A stretch of DNA of 64,000 nt. Source: Prostheceraeus crozeri (taxonomy: Eukaryota > Platyhelminthes > Polycladida > Euryleptidae). Position numbers and translations under genes: made by a program. Where the stretch lies: the NCBI GenBank assembly GCA_907163375.1, contig CAJQUW010009263.1, positions 124,001 to 188,000 of the forward strand, read 5' to 3'. The notes under the pieces are model-generated. The model was given only the letters and a program-made list of their open reading frames with translations. It made no database searches and was not told the origin of the DNA. This document shows, piece by piece, positions 42,421 to 55,006 of the stretch. Numbering within the stretch: the first letter of the stretch is position 1; each line of letters starts with the position of its first letter.

Positions 42421-43895
42421 TCAACTCTCATTGGATACATGTCTGGCACCAACTTGATGTTTGTAATGATAGATATTCATGTAATTTTTTAAGTTCCACG
42501 GAATCGACATCTGCTGCACTTGATCGTAAGAGAAATGCGTACATATGACTGCTCGAGATATATCCTGCAAGGAGAATGTTTGTCGACGAAAAATTGGTTG
42601 CTTCAAAGTTGGTTCATACATGGAAACCGGATGTGCAACCTCTACTGGTGGCAGAGGTTCCGCTAGGCCAATAACACCTCCAGCCTCTTGCTGAATGCCA
42701 GCAGATTCCTCTCGACGTTGATATTTTGCTAATAGTCCCATCACTGTTGGACTTTTCGCGACTTGGGGGTCGCAGCAGTCAAAGGAAAATGAATGTCTAA
42801 AAACGTCGATTCTGGCATGCAAAGTTCTACCACGACCACGAAAACTGATACTGAAGATAAAGTTACTTTGGGCGCTATCTCGGAGAAGGAAAGAGCCACT
42901 TGGTTTGTTAGCCAACACCTCCCCAGCTTCGTAGCGGTCCATGACACCCCAGTAATAAGGACAAGCATAGATGGCAACGAGATCAGGTATGAAATAGTGC
43001 TGGTAGTCAATCTGAGAATGCACGCTAGCAGTGGTGGAGCCTGTGGTTGCTGGTACAGAATCGAGAGCTGGGGCAACACCATTTTCTACGTCTGGATTAC
43101 ACGGACCATGCGGTGGGGGTGGTAGAGGTGGTGGAGTCGGCTCTCTTGAGATGTCATGTCGCTCAATACGTTCCTTTGCACTGACAGGGTCATTAGCCAC
43201 ATCTTGATACCACCAGCGGTCCCCAGAACAACCATGATTCCTTCGGTTCCGCGATATAGGTACATGACGGCCTCGACGATGACGGAATGATTTTCGTCGG
43301 CATGGAAGACAGCAGGAGATTCCACTGAATTCTTCATCGCCTTGAGATATCTCATACTCATCTATCATCTCCTCTTCGTTCTCACTTTCTTCTCGCAAGA
43401 CAGGTTCATATAGCGGATTCGCACGTAATTGTATTTCTTCGGCGTCTCTTGCACTCCTATCTTCTACATCATCTTCAACAATGAGAACATGCTCGTTCTG
43501 ATCTGCACCCTGGTTTAACTGAACATTTGCGGACGACCTGCCGCTGAACAAGCGAACAATTCGGTCTACAGTGCTAATTGGCTCATCAAATGGTTGATCA
43601 GCATCACTTCCACCAATTCTTCCTCTCCAGCGCCGACGCAATCGCGAATAATGAACATTTCTCGATTTCTCACGTCTTCTATCGGGCAGAGGATTACGGT
43701 GAAGGGCTTCCTGTCTGGCTAATAGACTTGCTTCGTTATTCGAATGGTAGATTGACGCGGTTGGATTTTGACTGATCTCCTGTATGCCACTACTTGAGAT
43801 AACTGATGACATTTCCTTTCGCCTATTGAGCACCTCGGAACTTGTAAGAAGGTATGGATTAATATGCAAGCCTTGGCTATAAAGCTTCTCAACCG
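42421..43895 (-). CDS. SOCS5: SOCS4/5-type suppressor of cytokine signalling (last exon)
   Basis: The exon encodes an SH2 domain (about residues 320-425 of the open frame, with YWGVMDRYEAGEVLANKPSG, FLLRDSAQ and LHARID) followed by a SOCS box (about 447-490, SLQDISRAVICTHFSYDQV, then YHYKHQVGARHV). The segment before the SH2 (QIDYQHYFIPDL) is specific to the SOCS4/SOCS5 class. The N-terminal region is low-complexity, with an acidic stretch and PPPLPPPP. SOCS proteins bind phosphotyrosine through SH2 and recruit Elongin B/C-Cullin5 to degrade receptors. A TTTCTTTGCAG acceptor precedes 43895, so an upstream exon exists or translation starts at an internal Met. This is the only clear host gene here. 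Confidence 0.92.
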
Positions 43896-43914
43896 CTGCA
43901 AAGAAAGATATCAT

Positions 43915-44450
43915 GTTTTAGTTTGTCGTAAATGCATCAATATTATCAAAAAATTTCAATAAATTAGAAATTCAAGAATCGCATAGTTTCAATTACACAA
44001 CAACTTATCACAGAAATTTTGCTATGGATGAGCAAAACAATGTGAGGATATTCAATGATTAGTTGCTACAGTCAAGCAATCGACCGATCAAACAAGTTGA
44101 CTAACAATCCCATCTTTTATTCACTTACACTTGAATCAGTCTGATTACAATGGGTTTAGTGTTAATAACTTTTCAAGAAATTATGGTGCATGCACAAGCT
44201 TTTTCGGTCATCCTTTCATAAATGATTTCGAGTCAGAAGTAAAACAAAAAAAGATAACCATGCAAAACACTATCAGAGGAACTTTGATATTTCGCCAATA
44301 TACGCGTTTTGATATGAGGAAGGTTGACATTGATCGACCTTTCCGTTAGAATGAAGATTTATCAGAAGTAAAAAATGAATGAATTTCTATGAGAATTTGA
44401 GGTTACAGAAATGAATGAATGTTTTGAGATCCACAATTCCCCATTTCGTC
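43915..44450. other. Intron or 5' flank of the SOCS gene, nothing else seen
   Basis: The sequence upstream of the SOCS acceptor site should be intronic. The preceding exon could not be located. Confidence 0.35.
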
Positions 44451-44459
44451 TGGTCAGTT

Positions 44460-45190
44460 AGCCGTAGTCAGAAGTAGGCTTGTACTGTGTTCCTGGGGAT
44501 TCGGTGCGGAGAGTGAGGGCTGAGCTTTGCTGGTGTTGATGTGGAGATAATTTTGTTGAGTCCATGACAGCAGAGTGTCGAGATAAGGCTAGAGATTGTC
44601 TTAGACTGTCTTTATGTTTGAGTGAGTGGCCGTGATGGTGACATCGTCAGCATAGACCATTGTTTTAAGTGCAATGCCTTTTGGAATAGGAATGTCTTGC
44701 ATGTAGAGGTTGAAGAGGAAGGGGGAGAAAACTCCTCCTACTGGGACAACTGTTCTGATGTTTTTGTTGGTTGAGCGTGTTTATTGTATGTGGTGTAGGC
44801 TTGCCTGCCTTTGATGTAATTTGCCATGTATCGAATGAAGAGAGAAGGGATGTTCGTTTGTGGATGAGTGCATGTATGTGGACTGTGTCGAATGATTTTC
44901 TCACGCGAAGGTGGCTTTTTGCTGTTGAAACTAGCAGCGATGGTGCTGTAGATGTGATGAAGTAAGGCGGTTGTAGAGAGTTCTTTTTTTTAAACCGTGT
45001 TGAAAAGTCAGCGAAGGGACAAATGTCGTGATGATTGTGAGAATGATCTTTTCCAGTGTTTTAGCAAGAGGTGGGAAATGAGAAATATGTCTGCTAATGT
45101 GCGAAGATGGATGTCTTTATTGTGATTTAGCATTGGTATGATGTTGGCTGTTTTCCAGATGTTGGATATCTGGTTGAGGTTAGGTCTTCC
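44460..45190 (-). mobile_element. LINE (Jockey/I-like) reverse-transcriptase remnant
   Basis: On the minus strand, pieces in changing frames resemble a non-LTR reverse transcriptase. A WKTANIIPMLNHNKD-like start is followed by a HLLAKTLEKIILTIIT segment, a KSFDTVHIHALI segment and, near 44644-44655, the YADD catalytic box in a VYADDVT context. Order and direction are right for one element read leftward. Frameshifts and stops are frequent. Both ends are truncated. Confidence 0.65.
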
Positions 45191-45199
45191 TGGTGGTCG

Positions 45200-47195
45200 G
45201 TGACTAGGGGTGCGCAGAACTTTCTTGTTTCGGCCAAAACATTATGACCTTGACAAAGAGTGAATACTAGAAGCTCGGTGGCAAAACTTTGGTTTCACTT
45301 AAAGCAAAATTTGCATTGAAGGAGGACCAAAAGCTTTGAAGAAGACACTGAAAACAAATTTACCACAAAACCATTACTCCTGTTTCTGTCTATTTCCTTT
45401 ATATCGAATCGATATTCGCCATTTGAATCATTATTGCTTGAGGAAGCACAATGTCCGCGACACGCAGTGTGAAAAATTAAACGGCTTATGACAGTTTGGT
45501 CTTTATTATCCGCATCGTTTATTATCAGAACTTATAATTTCTTGCTCTTGGTTGAGATTGCAAAACAACAGCTATCACCTAGATATAGGCCTACTGAGTC
45601 AATACTTTTGTTGATTTAAGAATGCAAAATGATTAAATTATTTGAGGTAAAAATGAAACAAATATATAAATATAAATATATGACTCTATGATTGTGGATG
45701 CATTGCTGTCTGTGTAACTATACACAAAACGTAGGTACACAGCCTACTACTGAATTATGTCTCATGCCTGTCATCAGTGGAAATATATGATTTGCAGATT
45801 GTTAAGATTAACATAATTTTGCAGGGTATAGGTGGGACTCTTTTCAGGTCTCCTTCACATTTTTCATGAATGTCAATTAACACCATCAAATTAACTGCTA
45901 GCTCATTGTTACACTTATATTGGCAAATATTTATTGTTGCGTAGGCCTATCTGCTCCTTAGTCCAACATTAAATGCACAAAACGGTGAATATCTAGGGAG
46001 GACATGCCTTGAAGTCAAGTTCAAATTTTCAGCTGCTGTCTCTATTTCTACTGTCTATATTACATTCGCTCCGCATCTGCACCCTCCCTTTTACTTAATA
46101 TGAGGACCAATGTCCACTTTCACAGAAACGTCTACTGTGAAGATCACGTTTTTGCATGAAGCTAACACTGCATCCTGTAGTCATGTTGAATGCTATCGAG
46201 ATTCATGTTAACAAACTGAGTTACGATTGTGATTCATAATTCACGCCGATTAAATCTCAAATGTTTCAAACATGCACTCCCACATCAAAGTGCTTGCTCC
46301 CTTCAATGTCATCATATTTGTAATGAATAATGAACAGAGATGTTTGCTTTTCAATCATGAAGAAATGTGAAAGGTGACCCGAAAAGAGCGGTGAGTGGGG
46401 GGGGGGGTACCAATAGAGATGCATTCTCATCACCCACTAAGTGAATTTGTGTAAATGTCCAGCGTATAAGCCTAGGTACACGTCATAAGTGCACTCATAT
46501 GCAATAGATTATTTTCTCAAGTTGAATGCCTATTTGACTATTTAATAAATCCATACCTTGATCTGTAGGCCTAATTTACTACCAATATAAGCCTAGAAAG
46601 TTAATTATGCTGACAATAATACGATGATCATACTTTCATAGGTTGCTGTAAGAGGGATGAATTCACTCTCTTTGTTCCAGCATTCGGCAACATGATATGA
46701 AAAAAAAGACATCGTCAACATCTTTGATTGTTTTCCAAGAATTCTTGAGTGCTGGGAATCCCTGGAGCATTTCTATTAATGCATGTATCTATAATGTAAT
46801 TATGCGCTGCGATGTGCTTTGAAAGTCAAATGGGTGTGGTAATAAGGAGTAAGGATAGAAATTAGCACAAGGGAAGTTGTGCCCGGTTATAGGATTTTTA
46901 ATGAACATTTGAAATTCCGTTACCATGTAGCACCAATTATTTTCTTATTTCATTCGTCGAACAATTTTCACAACTAGGACAATATTTGGTGATAACATTA
47001 TCTACAACCCTAAAACAATATAGCATTCACCATATGCGCACTTTCATAATGGAACAGCATGCTATGAGACAGATGCTGTATAGGCCTACCTGTAAAAGTG
47101 ATGTTAACTCGTTGAAATTCCGTTACCAAGCAGTTTTATGGACACAGATTGAGCAAAATGAATTTCTGTGTCATTGAAGAGCCCACCGAAGTGTC
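45200..47195. other. Intergenic, no supported feature
   Basis: The stretch is AT-rich, with an 11-base G run near 46.39 kb. No coding frame, RNA or bounded repeat is convincing. Confidence 0.35.
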
Positions 47196-47882
47196 ACACA
47201 TGACTAGGGTTGGCAAGACTCCGAAGTTTATTTTTTGCTTTGGAGGAAATAAAATACTTCGCGAAGTTTATCGGTTTTGGATGAATACAAAAGAATTCCC
47301 CCACTGAATGATTAGGAACTTTTCGAAGTTTATTTCACCGGTTATTCTAGATGACATGTAACCTAGAAACAATCACTATGTATTGGGCATAACTTTTCGA
47401 ATATACAGTTGGCCATAAAACATGGTTGCTCATCTTTTAACTCATTTCTTTCTTGAATTTAGTGACTTTCTGTTCGCGTACAGTCATGAAATCTTGACTG
47501 TCTTTGGTAAATGCCCTGAAGTTGCTATTTCAGGCTTCGCTTCCCCAAAAAAATGTTTCTTGGAATTGGTGGGTCCAAATTAGTGAAGACAAACACATTT
47601 TTCTAACGGGCTGCCGTCACTAAACTGTGTTTACACTAAGAACGATTTTATTATGTGAAGGAAATCTCCGGCTGTGTCACAACATGTAAAAGCCATTCTG
47701 GTGCGATGACTAGCCGAAGAACGCTTTCATATTGATCACAGGTAATTTTTTGAGTTCAACTTTTGCACTGTTAAATTTGATGCAAATTAGAAGATTTAGA
47801 AGTTATGATTTTGAGCGCTATGTCAACATTTATCATTAGCATTTATCACTTTGTATAGAATATGTTCAGGCTACGAAAGCTA

Positions 47883-49212
47883 GTCAATAAGTCTTGCACA
47901 TTTGAAATTTAAAGCAAAGCAATTTACTATGATTTTTTTTATTCAAAGAAAAACAATGACAAGTGAACGTCTACAAGCCCTCTATGTAATCGCCTTTACT
48001 GCGGATCACACTTTCCCACCTTTGAGGCAGTCTTTCTATGCCGTCCAACCCTTCGCTGTTCAAAGATCGAATCTGGGCCTTCACTGCCACCGACAAGTCT
48101 TCCAACGTCGCGTATCGTTTGACTCTCATGGGTTCCTTCAGTTTAGGAAACAGGTTGAAGTCTGGCGGACTTAGATCCGGACTGCAAGCGGGATGCTGTA
48201 AAACTTCTCAACCCATAGAGTTCAGGGTCTCAGTCACATGCTGTGCTGTATGGCATCGGGCATTGTCGTGGAGAATGAGAGGCTGCAGCGGTCTTTTCCT
48301 CCGTAGGGTATTCTTCAGTTTTTTGGAGATGAAATCGGCGTAGTATTCCTTGTTGACGGTCTGTCCAATGGGGACGGCATCGGCAAGAATGATTCCAATG
48401 TGGTCATAAGCAAAGATCATTTGCTTCACCTTGCTCTGCTCACGTCGAAACTTTTGAGGGCGTGGGGAATCCGGACTTCGCCATTCACTTGACTGTCGCT
48501 TCAATTCTGGTTCGCACGATCGAATCCATGTTTCATCAATCGCAACAATCCTTTCCAGGAAATCTTTGCCTTCTCTCCGATATCTTCGACGCAACTGCAT
48601 AGAGATTCTGTAGCGGGAAAACTTTTCTTCGTCCTTTAGGCGGTGTGGTACCCATCGAGCCGTAACTTTACGCTTACCAAGATTGAGGTTGAGAATCTTG
48701 CAAGCAGACCCGTGACTTATCCCAAGTTCTGTGGCTACTTCATCGCAAGTAATCCGTCTGTCTTTGTCCAACAACTTTTGAACGCACTCCTCGTGTGCCT
48801 CATCAGTTGCGGATAATGGGCGGCCGCTGCGGTCTTTGTCTTCGATCGACAGATCACCATCTCTCAGCCTCTGCATCCATCGAGTGACAGTCGAGCGGTC
48901 AACAGCCTCTTCTTGCATGCTTCTTCCAATGCTGCATGGATTTCACACGGGCGCTTGTTTCTTGCGAACTCGATCTTCACGTAAGCCAACTGCTCTTGAC
49001 GGGGAAACATTTTTAGTGAATGACCACTTGCAGACAGACTTTGATTGTTCGTGAGTAATATTCATGACAGCTGTAGTCGAGAGTGATAGAGAGCTAAATG
49101 AGATTTCTCTTGTGCTTTATGAAGCAGATGTTAGCCTGTTAAAAATTGGTATTGTGATCGCCGAAAGTGCTTTTAAACGAATTTTGCAAACAAATGTGCA
49201 AGACTTATTGAC
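47883..49212 (-). mobile_element. mariner element, full length, inactive
   Basis: The inverted repeats start GTCAATAAGTCTTGCAC. The first 22 bases match perfectly at both ends, and a TA dinucleotide flanks each side (47881-47882 and 49213-49214). The length of 1,330 bp is typical for mariner. The transposase fills most of the minus strand. It lies inside the 47.2-53.6 kb hAT block and only 47 bases from the piggyBac element's TTAA. Confidence 0.95.
47971..49010 (-). pseudogene. mariner transposase (DD34D), two inactivating changes
   Basis: Starting at ATG 49010 the frame reads MFPRQEQLAYVKIEFARN and continues through a helix-turn-helix region. After a one-base frameshift near 48905-48915 it carries WVPHRLKDEEKFSR, the first catalytic Asp in IVAIDETWI and the second in ILHDNARCH. 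The third lies in SPDLSPPDF, 34 residues on, giving DD34D. A TGA replaces the conserved Trp of the NW-EVL segment near 48205. The frame then continues to TAG at 47971. The full span corresponds to about 346 residues, as in typical mariner proteins. Two changes only suggest a recent insertion. Confidence 0.93.
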
Positions 49213-49842
49213 TAGCCCTCGTATATGGCCGTTGAAACGATTGAGCATCGACAATGATGTTAACCCTTACTTTACCAAGAAAAAAAGTAACATGGTTTAC
49301 CATGGGGTTATCCACCCCAATTCACAATCGGTTGTTGTAAATGCTTTCAATCAATCTCAGCAATATTTTCATACTAAAAGATTTTCGAACACTGTTAAAT
49401 AGTGCTAGAAGCACGAATAAAGCAGTCAGTTTTCGCAAGTTTTTGTTTTACTTGAATTTTAATTGAATTTTTAATTTAATTTAATCACCGTTTCGGAAAA
49501 TTCTTCGCCTGCTGACTAGCATTATATCACCTGCATACGTTCTCTTTCTAAAACGATTTGTGAAAAATTTGTCTGTATATAGCGGTGGATATGTCAAGAA
49601 AAAGTGAATATGAATTTATTGGATTATGACTATAATGGTATTTACTGTACGAAGTATCAGGAAACTCTAATTTATCTTGAAAAACTAAGTGACTATATGT
49701 AGAATAATCGACTGATGTAACGGCAGATCATTCTAATCCTAAAATTTTGATCTTTCGAAGGGTAAGCACATACCTGACTCTTACATTTGTAATTGAGAAA
49801 ATATGATTTTAGATTAGAAATAGTATAAGGGAAAAGGTAGGT

Positions 49843-49917
49843 CGACTCAGAACTCGACCCTGTGTCATACTACTTCATGGTCTGTAGCTCTAACCACTAT
49901 GCCATGGAATCTTATCA
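49843..49917 (-). repeat. tRNA-like sequence (SINE head or tRNA pseudogene) inside piggyBac
   Basis: On the minus strand TGGCATAGTGG fits the box A promoter consensus. About 35 bases on, GGGTCGAGTTC approximates box B. A clean cloverleaf with a matching acceptor stem is not evident, so a functional tRNA gene is unlikely. Confidence 0.45.
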
Positions 49918-50019
49918 TAGAGTCGTAGTAACTTATTGTCTATACCTAACTTGTCTGCATTTTTCATTTCTCCTGTACATTTGATTAAAATTACTACACA
50001 TCAAGTACAGGAGAGAAAA

Positions 50020-51675
50020 GTTACGGAGTTGAAGAAGCATTAGAAAGACTGTTACAGCAAATCTCATCAGATGACGACTACGAAGGCGACGAAACTCTGG
50101 ATAGTGATGTTGATGACATAGTCATCGATAACCCAACAACAACAGTATCTGATCATTCTGACGAAGACAGTGTAGACGACACTGATAGGATAATTGAATC
50201 CATGGTGGCTGAAATCCATGAAGATTACAATACGATGAAATCTCGCAGTGGCTCTGAGAAGTGGTACCGCAAACCACTACAACAAGGAGGAAAGGCAAGA
50301 ATTCATAATATCATTCGAAATCAAAGTGGTCCTACTAAGCATGCTCAAAGACACTGTGGTTCATCACCTGAGGAAGCCTTCAAATAATTCATTTCTCCCA
50401 GTCTTGTTCAAAAGATAGCTGAATGCACCAATAAGGAAGCTAGCGAGCATACACATACTTGGAAAGAAACAAATGTAGAAGAACTATATACTTTTTTCGG
50501 TCTGTTGCTTCTTGCTGGCGCTTTTCATGAGAACAAAACACGACTGGCTGACCTCTGGAGTGCGACCGAGGGAAGGCCAATATTCAATGATTCCATGACC
50601 AGAAATCGATTAACTGAACTTCTACGTTATCTTCGATTTGATTGCCGGAGTGAAAGAAATTCTCAAGACAAATTTGCACCTTTGCGCCGTATTTTCGAAG
50701 AAATTGTGACTAAATTTCGAGCTAACTATTCACCTGGATCTGAATTGACTGTAGACGAACAGCTTGTTAGTTTCCGAGGGCGCTGTCCTTTTTAAATGTT
50801 CATCACTTCAAAGCCAGGCCGCTATGGAATAAAGTTATGAGCTTTATGCGATTCAAAAACCTATTATTGTCTCAATTTACAGCCTTACGTAGGAAGAGTT
50901 GGTGATGTTCCAGAAAGAGGTCAAAGTCAGCGTGTTGTACTTCAATTGACCGATTTCTACACAGGATCTGGCCGTCACATCTATATGGACAATTTTTTTA
51001 CAAGCTTGCAGCTTGCAAGAAATCTTCTTGGACGTCAAATGACTATGACGGCCGCACCATTCGTCGTAATAAAATCGAATTACCTTCGGAAATTATGCCT
51101 GATTCATCTAGGCAACAATTCACCAGTATATTCGGATTTCAAGACAAAGCAACAATTGTTTCCTACGTCCCGAAGAAAAATAAGGCAGTCATTCTTCTGT
51201 CAACCAACCATCACGACATCGACATTTCAAGTGATGAGTCAAGAAAACCTCAAATCATTCTTGATTACAATAAAGGAAAGTGCGGTGTGGACACACTACA
51301 CCAACTGGTGCGAAATTATAATTGCATTCGAAAAGCAATCGTTGGTCTCTGACTTTGTTCATGAATTTGCTGAACATCTGCTTGTACAACGCACTGGTTT
51401 TATTCCTCTACATGCATCCAGAATATGAACAAATAAGTGGACAAGTTCGAAAACGCTTTCTACTTCAATTGTCAAAGTCTCTTATTGGTTGCAGAGAAGA
51501 CAACGCACTTGAGCCGGCAAGGTTGCCAATGACGCCTATCATCCAACCGGTACCGAAACAAAGGCGATGGGATCATTGTCCAAGAGAACGTGACAGAAAA
51601 TCTAAAAAAATATGTGTTTTTTGTCAAACGACCGTGTGTGCTGAACACGCTATCATAAGATGTCCACGTTGTTGA
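50020..51675 (+). pseudogene. piggyBac transposase, degraded
   Basis: The N-terminal part is acidic (EDSVDDTDRIIESM). It is followed by a region with LLLAGAFHENKTRLADLWS, RNRLTELLRYLRFD and YSPGSELTVDEQLVSFRGRC, the characteristic DDE domain of the family with Asp in TVDEQL. Later pieces have IYMDNFFTSLQLARNLLG (second catalytic region) and KGKCGVDTLHQLVRNY. The end is a cysteine-rich finger with CVFCQTTVCAEHAIIRCPRC. Stops such as TAA at 50385 and directly after FRGRCPF near 50793, plus frame changes, inactivate it. In the intact family this enzyme excises precisely at TTAA. Confidence 0.9.
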
Positions 51676-53604
51676 CTGTAGAAAATTGAATACACCAATT
51701 GTTTTTTAGGATCATTCAGAAAACAATCATAAACCTCCATTATTGTTCGATACCAAAAATATATTTGGGGTGTGATACACCCCATGGTAAACAACGCTAC
51801 ATTTTTTCAAAAACATTTTCACCGCGAAATGACTTCATACTTCAAAAAGTTTATTACTGTAACTTTTTAACGATATTCACCTCAAGGATAAACTGGGAGG
51901 GTATCATCGGACCTTATCCAGCTAAAGAAATACACAAAAAATGCGACGTCTTGGGGTGTGTAGACACCCCATGGTAAAGTAAGGGTTAATCAACAATAAA
52001 ATTGGCATTAGAGAACAATTTTATTTATACATTATACATCAGCGCTTTAAAAAAGTCATCGTCATCCTCCACCGTCGGGCCATACTCCTGCACCAATTCT
52101 GGTCCCACTCCCATCTCGTCACCGAAGCAGAGGTCCACCAACTCAACACTTTACGCTGTGTTGGCTCGTTAATTCATTTTTTTCATTAAACTGGATGAGT
52201 TTGCTCATGATCACCCAGTCTACTTCGACTTCTATGTACATTGTGCATGTACACATACATGTAAATGAAATTTCAGATTTAGTTTGTTGTCTCTGCTATT
52301 ATATATATTGGTCTTTGAAACAACGATTGCGATTTCTGGTAGAATTAATGGATTACAGGTAATAGCATTCTTAACATTTCGTTTGAATAGCCCTACTCAT
52401 GTGATTACATGTGATTAACATTACATGACACTAACATCTGATTCTACAGTCAAAAGGCTTCTTGCAATTTTTGGCATACATGTAGATTGGCAAAATGAGA
52501 TTATTTTATTCATCAGCATGATTCTAATGCAGAGACTAATGATTGAATTCAGGTAGAAAGTTCTTTCTACATAGCGTACTTTGTATACTATAGCTTTTAT
52601 GCTCATAAGTCACAGCATACGTAGCAGACCAGATGCTTACTAGAACTTTTACCAGTGACTTTTAGGAACAATTTCACAAAAATAATAGGCCACCTGACAA
52701 TACACCACTTTCTTTACAAGTATATCTACGCACACGTTGAATTTTTGGCCTATGTAGGCATATGACTATATATTCAAGCTAAAATTATTCAAAATAGTTA
52801 TCTGTTAACTGCAACTCTAAAGCTGAGAATTACAAGCCTTGTGGGTTCTCAATTAATGAATAATCTATCGGTAATGAACAGACTGACTGTTAACTTTTAT
52901 TTAGCGCACTGAAATGTTATAAAAACTCAGTTCCGCCTCTCTATTGAATATCATTAGTAACAGCCTGAAAATTTTGCTCTTTATGGTCTTTTGCTTGGTC
53001 TGCTGGTCTTTGAGGCTGGCAGCTACGGCACTGCCACACGCCACACCACAACATCCAATGCAAATGTACTACATCTTTGCACACACATAGCAAGATTACA
53101 AACGCTTGAAGCACATTGGGAGTTGTGATTGTGACTCACATTCGATTATTATAGGAATAACCATTACCGAATAATAACGGGCCTCTGCTATGTAGGCCTA
53201 CTGTACATTAAAGAGCGGAATTATCAAATGATGAATTGCTTGCTCATCGAATCATTCGTTCCTTGAACGACGAATAAAACAATGGCAAACGTTGCAGCAG
53301 TCATTTCCGCAACAGTATTCATGGAAACCGGGATATGCCTCTTCTTGAATTGATTGGCTCGTGAAGAATGATCAGTTAGTCCACTGATGAGCACCTACTT
53401 ATCACAGCCCTTAAAGTAGCAATTAATTCTTAAATGATAAATTAAAGTATACATTTCATAAGCAGAACTTCGATATGATATGAGTGCATAAGAAAAACGA
53501 CATTGCACTCGAAAAAAATAAATTTCGATAAACTTCGGAGGAAATAAAAAGAAAGTTCGCGAAACATTTCGGGAAATACTTCGTACCAACACTACACATG
53601 ACAT

Positions 53605-54300
53605 ATTTCAAAAGAGAATAGATCTTCGTTGACTGAGTAGCAGTCATGTCAACAGTGAAAATGAAATTCCGCTACCGCTTGGCCAGCCCTTAATGTTAGT
53701 GCAGTATTGTTTTTAAAAACCATGCTTGTCCTTTAGTTCATTCGTTGATGTATCTCTATGTTCGCGCTGACGCTACATAGTGCGTTAATTCATCTCATGA
53801 AACTGGTTGAGCGTTGAGCATTTCAGTCACCTGATGATGCACACAGGTGGTGCGTGAAATATCGTGCACTTTTAGAAAATTCTTCGCCGATTAACCGGAA
53901 TTTTCTACATCATATTTTTTAACTATTTTTATCAGAAATTTTGAGATACTTTCAGTTCGAATTTTGCCACCAAATTTTGACGTGCTTGATGATTAGCGAC
54001 ATTCTACTCGACCGTACTCACTTTCAAAATTTTTGAATTCTGTGAGCGTAAATTCCTTAAATATATAAACATATGCTATTCCTCAGTAGCCTGTAGTCAG
54101 TGAACTACTTCTGGGATATAAATGATTCCATATCGATGGATGCGTTCATTTCCTGAGCTTTCCTTTCATTTCTTACTTCATTTTCACCATCTGATTCATA
54201 TAATTCTAGAAAGTTGCATTCAGTCGATTTTTCAAACATATTAAGTTGAAGAAACAAATTGCATTTTGGAACGCGACATTTTGAACTGCGATGTAGCCCA
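53605..54300. other. Intergenic, nothing recognised
   Basis: No supported gene or bounded repeat between the hAT block and the next LINE piece. Confidence 0.35.
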
Positions 54301-54319
54301 CATGTATTCATGCCATGAT

Positions 54320-54790
54320 AGAAAGCCATGACATTAGATGATGTTAATGCAATGGCAAGACGACACCAAGGTATCAAGAAATATCCACAAGAGAAGTTAG
54401 GAAAATTGCCACACTGGACGAAGACTGTAATCGCCAGAAGAATTCCAACATATACTCCATTTCACATCAGTTTACGTAGAAACAATCGCGCATGGGAACT
54501 GTCAGCCCTGAATTTTGTGTCTGATGTTTCTAGCAAAGTCAGGTATAATACTGAAGAATCAAGGTCTCGATCCTTCTTGATTAAAAGGATAGCGAAGGCG
54601 GTGCAACGTAGTAATGCTACCAAAATACAAAACTCTTGTCAAATATTCCATCAGATACTTTGGTCCAACTCCAAGCTTCTGGAATAAGATGCCTGTTGAT
54701 GTGCGACAATACATACATAGATCGTCTGCAGCGCTTGAAACCATCAGACTGTACATGCAGCGTGAGATTGGCATTTCCTAATAGGCCTAT
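54320..54790 (+). mobile_element. LINE 3'-end remnant
   Basis: A plus-strand frame near 54.68-54.78 kb reads FWNKMPVDVRQYIHRSSAAL then LYMQREIGIS and a stop. This matches the usual C-terminus of LINE open reading frame 2 (WN.LP..VR...S, then a terminal helix). An upstream frame (54328-54687) may be part of the same element but is not clearly similar. It is truncated and frameshifted. Confidence 0.5.
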
Positions 54791-55006
54791 GGTGGTATTT
54801 TGTCCTTCTCGTTAATTTGCAAATTTTTGATCATTTCAATATTTTCTTTGTGTTTTGTACGTATTTGTGAATGAATGATTGTGCATGATTTTGCCGTGAA
54901 TAAGGTAAATGTTTATCTTCTCACTAGGAGAGGCACACAATTATAAATAACTCAGAGTGTACAAAAATCATAAAAACGCATTAAAATCACGAACTGAATA
55001 AATAAC

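Larger units (their letters stand above)
49264..51985 (+). mobile_element. piggyBac element, 2.7 kb, inactive
   Basis: A TTAA flanks both sides (49260-49263 and 51986-51989), and the ends are the 14-base inverted repeat CCCTTACTTTACCA. Sub-terminal copies of a TTGGGGTGT...ACACCCCATGGTAAA-type sequence occur once near the left end (inverted) and twice near the right end (51.77 and 51.95 kb). The transposase lies between on the plus strand. It is nested in the hAT block. Confidence 0.95.
47205..53594. mobile_element. hAT-bounded 6.4 kb block carrying nested mariner and piggyBac
   Basis: The ends are inverted (TAGGGTTGGCA against TAGTGTTGGTA) with GAAGTTTAT-rich sub-terminal sequence on both sides. 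The exact 8-bp duplication CACATGAC occurs at 47197-47204 and 53595-53602. Removing the two nested elements and their duplications leaves about 2.3 kb, a usual size for a non-autonomous hAT. No hAT transposase is visible. Confidence 0.75.

Noticed and set aside
45190-45240. CTAGGGGTGCGCAGAAC, resembling a hAT terminus
   Set aside because: No inverted partner or target duplication was found within the window.
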